Positions 1 to 10,600 of a stretch of DNA of 64,000 nt are shown in pieces. This DNA is from Trebouxia sp. TZW2008 (Eukaryota > Chlorophyta > Trebouxiophyceae > Trebouxiales > Trebouxiaceae). Below the pieces are notes generated by a model that was not told the DNA's origin, did no database searches, and was given only the letters and a program-made list of their open reading frames with translations. The number at the start of each line of letters is the position of its first letter. Position 1 is the first letter of the stretch. Both the position numbers and the translations under genes were made by a program. The stretch lies in NCBI GenBank assembly GCA_002118135.1, contig BDIU01000004.1, positions 370,348 to 434,347 of the forward strand, read 5' to 3'.

Positions 1-345
1 ACTCACAGCAACATAATTGCCTCATTCACTTGCAGAGCTGGCTGAATCATGTTCAATGGCCAGAAATAAGCCTGACTCTCATTGGTCACTTGCAGGACCA
101 GCTGACTCTAGCCTAGCAGGATCTGTGAGCCCAGCTGACTGACACAACTGACACAACCTCACAGCAGAATGATCACCCCACTTGTCACTTGCAGAGCTGG
201 CTGGATCACGTTCAATGGCCAAATGTAAGCCTAACTCTCACCTGTCACTTGCAGGACCAGAACGCTGTTGCTCAATCGGCTCCATCAGGCCAGCTGACAA
301 GCCAGGGCAAGGCAGCATCACATTGCTCTCACCAGTGACTACATT
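1..345 (-). repeat. Donor-side shadows of SAC9 exon 8
   Basis: The exon 8 end (codons for EPIEQQQAGSASD, then a GTGAGA donor at 383) is repeated to its left. The copy near 243-310 keeps an open frame (MEPIEQQRSGPASD) and a GTGAGA donor. Shorter, more diverged copies lie near 185-225, 66-100 and 20-60, all keeping the core CTGCAAGTGA on the minus strand. They lie in the intron after exon 8. Confidence 0.8.
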
Positions 346-3300
346 CAACAAGTCAGAAAAGGACGGCACCCTGAATATCTCACCTGTCACTTGCAGAACC
401 AGCTTGCTGTTGCTCAATGGGCTCCATGACACCAGCTGACAAGCCAGAGCGGGGAAGCAGCCCCTGCAGGTGTTCCCACAGGCACCGCACTGTCTCCTTC
501 TCCTTCAAGTCCCTGATCATGCCGTGCCAGTCAAAGTTGATGATCTGCAGCGGAGTGGTGGGGCCTAGGCTGCGCCGTACGTGCCGGGCGCCCTCATGAA
601 AGGCTTCAGATAGCATCAGCTCATCTTGCCTCTGCATACAGCAAAAGCCAGGCTCATAAAAGGCTTCAGATAGCACCAACTCATCTTGTCTCTGCGTACA
701 GCAAAAGTCAGGCTTCTTGAATACTTTACACAGCACCCGCTCATCTTGCCTTTGCAGACAGTCAAAGTCAGGCCCATGCAATTGGTGGCTGCTAGGGAGG
801 TCTCTCAATCTTGCTTCTGCACATGGGAAACGGCGAGGTACATGCCATTGACAGGTCCCAGCGAGGGGAGTTCCCATGCAAGACCTCAGGTAGCATCAAT
901 TTGTTTTGCCTCTGCACATGGGCAAAGCTGGTACATGCAAAAAGCAGCACCCAGGGCTGGTTGAGCAAGACCCTCAGGTGGAGCCATTGTATCACTGACC
1001 AAACAAATACAAGATGAAACGTTGACTGCCATGGGCCTTTGCAGACACTAAGCATTGCTTGAGTAGGAGTTGCTTGCAACATCTTCTCCAGCGCTCTGCC
1101 TGCAGCGCTGCGCAGCTTTCCAACAGCTCTCTGAAGGGCTTTGTGTATCACAGTGCACAGATCCTGAGAGCAGCTTCCAAAAGCGCTGCGCATGCTGCAG
1201 CGCGGGGCAGGCTGTGCAACTGGCCTCTATGCGCAGCGGTCAAGTCAGCAGCCCATGCTTCAAGCACTGCATTCGTGGCAGCTTTTCAGAAGCTTTGCCT
1301 ACAGCGCTGTGCAGCTCTTAAACAGCTCATCAAAAGGCTTTGGCTGATATGCTGCACAGAGCCTTTTGGCAGGGCTGTTGCAGAGCTGTGCATGCTCCTG
1401 CAATAGGCAAGTCTGGGCATCTAGGCTTCATGCAGATTGCACAAGCACCTCAATAGCTGACAATTGTTGGGCCTGCATAGGTGCTCGAGCATTGCATTGC
1501 TTGCAAGCAAGGACTCTGCCGACAGCGCTGGACAGCTTTCAGCAGCTCCTCAAAGTGCTTCCCATAGAATGCTGCACAACCCCATGGCATAGTTGCTTGG
1601 GACCTGCGCATCCTGCACTGTGCAGGCTGGGCAACTGGACTCCGTGCAGAATGCTTCGGTCCTTCAACAGCTGGCAATTGTTGCTCTTGCACACGCGCTG
1701 AAGCACTGCGTCGCTTGCAGCAGGTCTGTGCCTATGGCGCTGCGCAGCTTTTCAGCAGCTCCCCGGAGGGCTTTGGCTATAATGATGCACAAAGCCCTTT
1801 GAAAATGCCGTAGAAGAAATGCGCATACTACAGCATTGTGCAGGCTGGGCAATTGACATCCATGCAGAATGCTTGAGTGTTTGAACAGCAACTGTTGATC
1901 ACGCCTAGGTGCTCAAGTACTGCATTGCTTGCAGCAGGCCTTCACAGGACACTGCCTACAATGCTGCGCAGCTCTTCAACAGCTCCTCAAAAGACTTTGT
2001 CAGGATGCTGCACAGAGCCTTCCAAAGATGCTGTGTAAGAGAGGCGCGTGCTGCAGCATAGTGCAGGCTAAGCAACTAGACTACATGCAGAAGGCTTGAG
2101 TCTTGAAACAGCTGTCGACTGTTGATCCTGCAAGAGGGGTCCAGCACTGCATTGCTTGCAGAAGGTCCCCGCAGGGCATTGCCTACAGCGTTGCGCAGCT
2201 CTTCAGCAGCTCCTCAGAGGGCTTTGTCAAGAATGCTGCAAGAGCCCACCAACGAGCTCCCTGAAGAGCTGCGCATGCTGCAGCATTGTGCAGGCTGGCC
2301 AAGTGCATTTCATGCGTAATGATCAAGTCAGCATCTCATGCTTCCAGCATATCATGCTTCCAGCATATCATGCTTCAAGCACTGCATTGCTTGCAGGCTC
2401 CCCATCAAAACACTCTGCCTACAGCGCTGCACAGCTCTTCAAGAGCTCCTCAGAAGGCTTTGTCAGAATTGCTGCAACAGCCCATTGAAGCGCTTGTTGG
2501 AGAGGTCTGCATGCTGCAGCACAGTGCAGGCTGGGCAACTGGACTCCATGCCAACACTCCATACACAATGCTTGAGTCCTTGAAAACAACTGGTGGCAAC
2601 TGATGATCCCATGTAGGTGCTCAAGCACTGCATTGCTTGCAGAAGGTACCCGCAGGACACTGCTCACAGCGCTGCGCAGCTCCTCAGAGGGCTTTGTCAA
2701 GAATGCTGCAAGAGCCCACTCATGAGCTCCCTGAGGAGCTGTGCATGCCGCAGCACTGTGCAGGCTGGCCAACTGCCATTCACGCATTTGAATGATCTTG
2801 TCAGCATTTCATGCTTCAAGCACTGCATTGCTTGCGGGCACTCGTTCAAAGGGATTTTGCCTACAGCGCTGCACACGATCTTTTGAGGAAAGTTGTTAAG
2901 AAGCGCGCATGCTGCTGCAACATGTAGACTGAACAACTGGAGTCGATGCAGAATGCGTGAGTCCTTAAACAGTTGGCAACTGTTGATTCAAGGTAAGGGC
3001 TCATGTACTGCATTGCTTGCAGCAGGTCCTCAGAGGACTGTGGCTAGCTTTGGGCAGGCAGCTTTAGGCAGGCTGTGCAACTGAAGTCCATGCAGATCCC
3101 CTGGATCTGCAATAGCTTGCAATCGTTGATCATGCATGGGTATTCCAGCACTACACTGCTTGGAAGCAGCTCTTCAGAGCTCTGCCTACAGCGCTGCGCA
3201 GCTCCTTGAAAGCTCCTCGAGAGGCTTTTGCTAGAATGCTGAGCAGCCGATGGGAAAGCTTTGAGAAGCTGCAGCATTGTGCAGGCTGAGCAAGTGAACT

Positions 3301-6300
3301 CCGTACAGCATGCTTCAACCTGCAATAGCTTGTGACTGTTGATAATACGTGGCTGGTCTAGCACTGCACTGCTTGCAAGCAGCTCTTCAAACACCTTTGC
3401 CTACAGCGCCGCACAGCTCTTCAATAGCTTCTCCATAGGCTTTTGCCAGGATGCTCCACAGAGCCCTTCGAAGGAGCCCTGGAAGAGCTGCGTCTGCTGC
3501 TTTGTGCAGGCTGAGCAATTGACCTCGGTATCTATAACTAAATCAGCAGACCAATCAACCCCCCGTAGGTCAACTTTCTGCTGCTTGCTGCTCTACAGGC
3601 AACAACTCCGAGCTGCTTCTACTGGCAACGGGCCCCAACATGACGCTTAACAGCAGAAATGGTTGCTGTAATTTTGCTTTCAAGTCAGCAGCTCATGCCT
3701 CAGCTGACCTGCATGTTGCAGCGCAGCAAGTTGATGCAAGTGATGGGCACTTGTTGGTTGCTCTCTGGGCCTGGCTCTGCAGCGTCATCGCCCGCCTGCT
3801 GAGAACCTGGTGTGGCAGGTCCATTGGATTGTGCTAGCGCAGCTTTGACCGTGGGGTCAGGAATGTAGCGCTTCTGCAATCGCTGGAAGTATCTGCAAAT
3901 CAAGAACAATGTACAGTCAGAACGCTTGCATCTGAATTTGCAAGCAAGTCAGACATTTGCGCAAAGTAAAAAATTGCAATTGCAGATCACAAACTGCAAT
4001 CATGTGCATGATGCACCGCGTATACTGCTTGGTCCCATGATAAAGTGTTATTGATGAGATGACAATAACGTCCTCCCCAAACCCCCAAAACTTCAGCTCA
4101 ACCCCTCCCCTGTCCACCACCACGTTCAATGTCACAGGAAAAACAGCGAAAGCTTCCATGCGCGTCATGGGACAACACAATGAACATACCGCTTGGTCCC
4201 ATGATATGGATTGGTGGATGAGATGACAATGGCAGCCTCCCCAACCCCCCCAGACTTCAGCTCAACCCCCCACCAGATGGGCACCGTCCCTCTTCTCCAC
4301 ACGTAGCTGCTCCATTTCAGCGGCTGTTCAAGGCTACTGGGTTGGTTCCAGAGCACCTGTTCGCACTCGATCTCATTGCCTGGGCTACCTAGGCTATTGA
4401 GGCCCCTGGCAATGTAGCGCATGCCAGGGTGCAGGCAGCTGCGGCGTGCTAGCAAGGCCAGTGTGTACTTTGTGCCGTTGCTGTCCTCCAGCGGCCGTGA
4501 CTCAGCCACACCCTGCCAGCAATCAAGACAGAGTAAAAATATTGTTGATGATGATGGCAATGCTAAAGTTGACAGTAAGCCAGGGTGCAGGCAGCTGCGG
4601 CGGGCCAGCAATGCAAGCGTGTACTTCACCCCATTGCTATCCTCAAGTGACCGCGACTCAGCCACATCCTGCCGTCAACAGCAATAGTAATGGTCATGAC
4701 ACATATGACAATGATGACAAAGATGCTGTCGACAACAAGAGCCAGGGTGCAGGCAGCTGCGGTGAGCAGGCAAGGCCAGTGTATACTTCACGCCGTTGCT
4801 GTCTTCTCGTGACCGAGACTCAGCCAGACCCTGCCAAGAAGAACAGAAACAACAATGATCATGCTGGGTATGCCTAGTATTGAAAAGGATCTTGGAATTT
4901 GATAACAATCCTGATGTAACACTCATAACGATCATGATGATGATTTTGTGGATAACGGTGCTGAGAATGATCATGTCCCAATTATCCAGCGTGTGTGAGC
5001 CAGCAGTTGAGTACCTGTAAGAGGTGAGGGCAGTGGGTTGGCAGGCCAACAGCTCTCAAGGCAGCACTGAGCCATCTGTTCCATACAAACTCCCAGCTGG
5101 GCTGTGCAACAGGGCTGCTGCTAGGGAAGGGCCGTGAGATGTCCACAGTCTCACAGTAGAAGTGGGCATTGCTCAGCACGTACTTGTGCATCATCTCTAG
5201 CCTCTCCAGCTCCTCTGGCGTCAGCTGCTTGTCATGTTCCCCAGGCTGCAGCAGCTAGCAGCACGTTCTGTAAGCATTGCCATGCAGACACAACATAATG
5301 GCAACTTATGATGCTGTGCAGACAACCAATGCAAAACAGCAATGCATCTAGGTCAGCATTACAGAGACAAACAGCAGGCATCCTGTTGCAGTGAAAGCAG
5401 ATGGCCACCTGGGCATGTCTGCCAAATCAGATCAGTTTTGTTCAGGTCAAGCTGTTGTGATCAAGGCGTAATGTCACCAGTATGCTGTTGTCATTCAAGG
5501 TGTTGCTAGGATGCAGCTGCATTGTCAATTGGATGCTGCTGTGAGAGCATGAACAGTGTCACCTGAAGAGGAATCTGCAGCCATCTGCTCTCTGCCACCA
5601 GGCGTACCAGATGACCGCCCGGCAAAGTTGCTGCTGGCCGCACTCGAGTTGCCACCACAACAAATGCCATGTGCCCAATGGGAATGTAGCCCAGCAGTGC
5701 ACACCCTCTTTCAATGACCTGCATTTAGAATATGGGTTGGACCCTCACCTTAGCAGATTGACAAGCTGAAAGGCATGCAGCAATGTCAGCGCTCTCTATT
5801 GATAAACTGCCCTTCAGCAGAATGCTTTGCATTGTGAGGGGCTGAGCACAGCTCCCAAGGCATTTCAGCAAGGCATGCAGCAATGTCAGCAGCCTCTTGC
5901 AATCATGTGCATTGCAGCAGATGCGTTGCAGTGTGATGCCTTCAGCTTGTGACATGCAGCAAGGCATGCTGCAATGTCAGCAGCCTCTTTGATCAATTGT
6001 ACTTCAGCAGATGTGTTGCAGTGTTATGGTTTGAGCTTGAGACATGCAGCAAGGCATCCAGCAAGGCATGCAGCGGTGTCAGCAGCCTCTTTCAATAAGG
6101 TGTGTTGCAGCAGATGTGTTGGACTCTGATGCTTTGAGCTTGAGACGTGCAGCAAGGTACTTCAGCCAAGCATGCAGCAATGTCAGCAGCCTCAGTCAAG
6201 AAGCTGCACTTCAGCACATTTGTTGCGTTGTGATGCGCTGAGCTGTTTAGAGGCAGCAGGGCATGGTCAGCAGCCTCTTTCAATAGTGTGTAGTTTAGCA

Positions 6301-6883
6301 GGTGTGCTGCGGTTTGATGCCTGAAAGTGTTGAGATGCAGCGAGGCACTTCAGCTAGTCATATGGCACAGCATGCTGCAAGATGTTCAGCAATGTCAGCA
6401 GCTGATTACCTCATTCTGTTCTGTGCCACCAACTTGTGCAATTGCTGCTGCCTGCAGAAAGAACGACTTCTGAGGCTTAGACGCCGTATGCTTGCAGCAT
6501 TGCATGTTCTGCATGCACAGACCTCATCATCAAAGTTGTGCTCTCCTGTGGCGTCGTACTCCAGAGCACCAGTTCTGATATTGATGTGAATCAGCTGTGT
6601 GTCTTCCCTGCACGCACAAGATCAGAAATTCTTGCTGCCAATGAATTCAAATGTGCCAGCAAATTCTGACCTTGACTAGACTAGCATGTTGCAGACAGGC
6701 TGGCGGATGTTACCTAGTGGCTAACGATGCTACTAGACAACACTGTTGTGTTTTCTTGTGCCGCAGAAGCAAGATTGAAGTCTGCCTGGCAGCTGCCGCT
6801 ATGAAGTACGGAGACTTGCTTTGCACTGAAATGTCATGCGCTTCCTTTGAGGTCTTGAGGATGCCTCCTGACTTCTCCTCCAT
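1..6883 (-). CDS. SAC9: SAC9-like phosphoinositide phosphatase, N-terminal part (3' end beyond window)
   Basis: Phosphoinositide phosphatase of the plant SAC9 type; SAC-domain enzymes remove phosphate from membrane PtdInsPs. Exons on the minus strand: 6883-6714, 6607-6523, 6451-6410, 5718-5563, 5245-5015, 4512-4190, 3892-3709, 631-384, with phase conserved at every junction, giving about 479 residues. Start ATG at 6883 (MEEKSGG); upstream frame is poor. SAC hallmarks in order: GCALLGY and VVATRVRP (exon 4), SNAHFYCETVDISRPFP and EFVWNRWLS (exon 5), ARRSCLHPG, ARGLNS, ECEQVLW, YVWRRGTVPIWWGVELK (exon 6), RYFQRLQKRY and VPITCINLLR (exon 7), LSEAFHEG and INFDWHG (exon 8). The order and PIWWGVELK fit SAC9 better than yeast Sac1. 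The catalytic CX5R segment should lie to the left of base 1, so activity cannot be judged. Several exons have duplicated edges in the introns. Divergent from the PH/SMP gene. Confidence 0.88.
640..960 (-). repeat. Acceptor-side shadows of SAC9 exon 8
   Basis: The start of exon 8 (acceptor at 632, first residues RQDELMLSEAF) recurs upstream with exon starts near 693, 755, 818 and 913, at spacings of about 62, 62, 63 and 95 bp. The second copy reads RQDELVLSEAFYE and the third RQDERVLCKVF. The copy near 913 reads RQNKLMLPEVLHG, each after a CAG- or AG-type acceptor. They sit at the 3' end of a 3-kb intron. Confidence 0.8.
1050..3545. repeat. Tandem array of ~200-240 bp units inside a SAC9 intron
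   Basis: At least eleven diverged units. On the plus strand the core resembles TGCCTACAGCGCTGCGCAGC followed by CTCTTCAGCAGCTCCTCA; copies start near 1096, 1296, 1512, 1726, 1950, 2178, 2413, 2660, 2853, 3179 and 3393. Many units also carry a GCACTGCATTGCTTGCAG block. Parts of the unit (CAAGTCAGCAGC near 1245, 2325, 2795) match the donor-proximal intron next to exon 7 (3682-3709), suggesting the array grew from that junction. Short open frames exist on both strands but change between units, so I do not call coding sequence. Confidence 0.8.
4005..4110 (-). repeat. Donor-side shadow of SAC9 exon 6
   Basis: A diverged copy of the last ~30 codons of exon 6 (real end 4190, donor GTATGT) sits in the following intron. 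It encodes a GGVELKFWGFGED- and YHGTKQ-like string, then a GTATAC that could act as a donor near 4008. Confidence 0.75.
4565..4840 (-). repeat. Two extra copies of the SAC9 exon 6 start
   Basis: The first ~30 codons of exon 6 (VAESRPLEDSNGTKYTLALL to CLHPG) plus the acceptor are present three times: the true exon from 4512 leftward, and copies starting near 4673 and 4831. All three have an intact frame and a GGCAG-type acceptor. Only the copy at 4512 runs on into the rest of the SAC domain. The high similarity suggests recent duplication. Confidence 0.9.
5755..6335 (-). repeat. ~100-bp tandem array derived from SAC9 exon 4 start
   Basis: About six units on the plus strand carry CAGCAGCCTCTTTCAATAA-like text (near 5790, 5899, 5981, 6079, 6186, 6272). 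Read on the minus strand they give ATTGAAAGAGGCTG, matching the first codons of exon 4 (VIERGC, exon start 5718). The array fills the intron before exon 4. Confidence 0.75.
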
Positions 6884-7391
6884 TTCAGCTTTGTCGGTAC
6901 CTCTCTTCAGCACTAATCCCTCAGTCGGATTGCAAGTGATGCTGACTACGCTGTGCGTTGATCAGGCACCGCAAAGCACGCCAATCACGAGCGTATCTGA
7001 TCAAAACAAACGTGTTTGATGTGCGCGGTGCATCGAAGTCAGGACAAGCGCTCTCAACGGGCATCACTCGTGGTTTCCGAGCTTGGACCAGGCTCGTGAG
7101 TCACAAGGCGCTCAGTCCTGCTAAATAATTCATGGCCCATACAAAATGCAAATTGCAATTGCTACACTGTAAAAGTTCAGTAAGTTGTGCATAACATGGG
7201 TATCAAAATATCATAAACATACATGTAAATGACATGGGCGAACACTTGGACCTGACCCACAACAGGTCCAGGTGACAGCTTTTCCAAATAAATCATCGAC
7301 TGTTGCTGCACACAATCATAAACTGTTCGTCTCAAGTGTCTAGCCATCATGTCTGAGTCTAGAAATATTGTCTAGCTGAAGCATGTAAAAT

Positions 7392-7439
<48 letters not shown>

Positions 7440-7660
7440 TAATGCTGACTGATGCAAGCTCAATTGGCATCTGCATGCAGCTAGTAGTGTCCAGATGCAC
7501 CGATAGATTCATGCAAATAATGTACACTTTGCCGTGCTGCGTCCGATAATAGCGAGACAATTAGCTTGCGGTGGATTGATCGATGGCCTGAGATCTGCCC
7601 ATATCCGGATGAGCAAAGACAATCACAGTGCGTGACTTCTGTTACCCACTGATCCAGTGT
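6884..7660. other. Intergenic region between divergent SAC9-like and PH/SMP genes
   Basis: About 780 bp between start codons, presumably holding both promoters. Contents seen: a small dyad (GGACCTG, 8-nt loop, CAGGTCC) near 7248-7269, a (CT)n run at about 7393-7436, and a block just before it that recurs near 54669. No gene was recognised. The start of the plus-strand gene is not firmly fixed. Confidence 0.5.
7370..7436. repeat. (CT)n microsatellite with dispersed leader, copy 1
   Basis: The text TCTAGCTGAAGCATGTAAAA followed by TTACTCTCTC and a long (CT)n tract. The same leader and a shorter CT tract occur near 54669-54711 in the same orientation. Confidence 0.8.
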
Positions 7661-10600
7661 ATGCAATGCTTGATCGTGACGACCAGGCGGGACATTACTT
7701 GCAGGCGCGTGGCAAAATGTTGGTGGCTCCCCGACTATTGTCGCCTCTGCTGTAGCCGGGTATGCTTGCTTTCCACGGCTTCATGCACCCACCTATTTGC
7801 TTCATGCAGTTTGTCAATCACTTCGCCATGCAGGGGCGCAGCAGCCATCGCATTCCTAATATGGTGCATCTTCTCCACTCATGGCAAGTTGGGCAACCTG
7901 CTGACATTTGTGGGCGGTGCTCTCTTTGCTGTGCTACTGCTTGGTGCAGTTCTGGTAAGGCTGTTTCCAGAACTCAAGACCGCAAACTCAGAGCACTTAG
8001 CTCTGCGTACCATTGCGTGCAATGCTGAACACTTGTCACAAGGCACTGTGCTGCATCTGAGCATTCTCAGTTCATTGGCGCGCCATAGTGAGGACTCAAT
8101 GTCATCATCCTCACGCATTGTCATTGCCCTGTTACAGGTTACTGTTGTGCTATATGTCAGTGAACCAGCACCAGCAAGCCTTGTCAACAAAGGCCAAAGC
8201 CTTGATGCCACAGCACATCAGAGCAAGGATGCGTCCGCCAGTTGTGGAGCAGATGCAGACAATGCTCAAGACAGTGCAATGGACGAAGCACGCAAGCAGG
8301 AGCTACGCAGCTTGGTGATTCAACAACTGCTCTCAACCTCAAGGCGCAAAGGCCCACCGCATCAAATCAGCCACCATGGGGAGTACTCAGGATGGGTTTG
8401 GACCATCCCAGAATCCCGCTACGATAAAACAGAGGCTCTTGCAAACTGGCCACCCGCGACTGATGGCCCCAAAGCCGCAGCTGTTAAGTGGTTTGGCGGG
8501 CTCAAGTCTGGCAGGCTTTTCTTGGCCAGGCAGACTGCATTGGAGGACACTGATGTCGTCCCTGTAGTTGAAGTCTCATTAGCAGGATGCTCAGTGAGGC
8601 TAGTCACAGAGGGGCTGAGGGGGAAAACCCGCTGGTGGCGCAAAACGCCCCTGGAGATCAGTCACCCCACTAGGGCTCTTATGGCTAGGCAGAAATGCTT
8701 CCTGCTATTTTGTGACGGCAGCGCAGCCAAGGAACAGTGGTTCACAGCTCTGAGCTGGGCTTGCAGCAATGGCGGACCCGCCAAAGAGGTGGAGGAACTG
8801 TATTCCGCTTTCTGTGCAGCTCTAAGAGAGAACAGCAGGCTCAAGTTTCCCCAGGTATGTCAATATGCTTTGTTTCAGATGCCCACATGGGTCTGCTAGA
8901 TCTGGCTGTCGTTTGCCTGCTGCTGCTGCTCTGGCAGCTTCTCCTCATGCTGCTGCTCCCATGCATTGACAATGGGAGGACAAAAGCACTCAGCACAAAT
9001 GCTGCACTTGCATGCTTGTTGCAAGTAAGCATGCATAGGCACTAGCAGGCTGCTGCTGCGGGGTCATCTGTCAGCTTAAAGGTTCCTACTTTATTACACA
9101 TGGTACCTGCTGAGATATGTTGGGTATTGGACAATGAAGATGTGCATCAGCACTGACTTAAGCAAGGCATTGATTTCCTGTCTTGCTACTGAGACAAGTA
9201 TGAATGCCTGTGCGTTTTGTGCATGACAGGCTCAGAGTCAAGATGAGCTTCATGCACACTTTGAGGCTGACAAGGAGGGAGAAGAAGGTGAAGGGGCGGC
9301 GCCTGCAAAAAAGAAGGGCCTCTTCAAGCGGGGCTGGGGATCTAGTAGCAAGGGCGCAGCTGATAGGCAGGTCAAGCCCAGCAAAAGCCGAGGCAAATTG
9401 GGTGACGGCTCTACAGCTAGTGCCAACAGAGCTGCAGGTGTTATGATATCCCAAACTGCTTTCATCCCCTAGAAACTTCCATCATGACGCTTTGGAGCAG
9501 ATATTTGCATTCTGCTGCGTGATATTTCCAAGAAAGGGCAATTTGGTGTAAAGCGCATACTCTTGAGCACAAACTCACGAGTTCACTGTATGTGCTCTGT
9601 ACGCACTTGTTTTGAACCCTGAAGACCTAGACAGGGGCTGGATGGACCCAAGAGCAAGCCCACCAAACAGCCACAGCAACAACAGCAGGCACAGGCACTT
9701 GAACAGTCATTGCGTCAATTATAATATTATACTTCTCAGTATCTGCAAGGTATGTGCTTTGTATGCAGCCTTCCTGAACCCTGAGGATCTGGACAGGGGC
9801 TGGATGGAGGCTCCCCCAAACCCAAGGGCAAACCCGCCAAACTGTCCATGCAACATCAACAGCAGGCACAGGCCCATCAACAGTCCTTGCGTCATATCTA
9901 ATATGACAAAACGTATCATTGAGAATGTATATGCTTTGTGTGCAGCCTTCCTGAACCCTGAGGATTTGGACAGGGGCTGGATGGAGGCTCCCACCCAACC
10001 CAAGGCCAAGTCCACCAAACAGTCCCTTCCACAACAACAACAGCAGGCACAGCCGCAGTCACAGCAGCAGCCGCTGAGGCATTCAGAACAAGCACAGCAT
10101 CAGCAGCAGGACCAGCAGCAGCCTCCAAAGCAGCAGCAGCAGTTGCAGAAACAGATATCATTTGAGAAAGACTCTGGTCATGAGGGCTTTGTTGATCATG
10201 CTGGGGACAGTCTAGATGATGCTGCTGCTGGTGAGCTAAGCTGCACACAAATTGAGCCTGGGCATTGCTGTGATGAACAGTGGCATAGCATCATCCGTGA
10301 AGCAGGAATTTAGGATCAAACGCCCACTCATTCAGATCAAAACAAATTTTGTTTGTTTTCCCGGACACTCATCCCTTATGCCCATTTCTTGGCATTATCT
10401 GCATCTGGGTTTTGCTGAATGAGAGTTGACACAATGCTTTGACACTTCTTGCAGGTTTGACCAGAAGAGTTGGAGGGCTGCGGTCAAAGTCCAGCACCAG
10501 CATGGGGGCCTCACCGCGCAGCCCTATACATCAAGACACTGGCCAAGATGCTGCAGGTCAGCAATGTTGCCCTGCTTGATAGACATGCAGACAGCAAGTG

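Noticed and set aside
380..877. Minus-strand frame of 165 residues as a complete gene
   Set aside because: Its right half consists of repeated copies of the SAC9 exon 8 acceptor region; only 631-384 is supported as coding.
1059..3084. Several 80-120 residue frames on both strands in the repeat array
   Set aside because: They change frame and strand from unit to unit and share no conserved residues; they are by-products of a GC-balanced tandem repeat.
9627..10040. Minus-strand 137-residue frame
   Set aside because: Antisense of the triplicated PH/SMP exon 4; the plus-strand reading has acceptors and correct phase.
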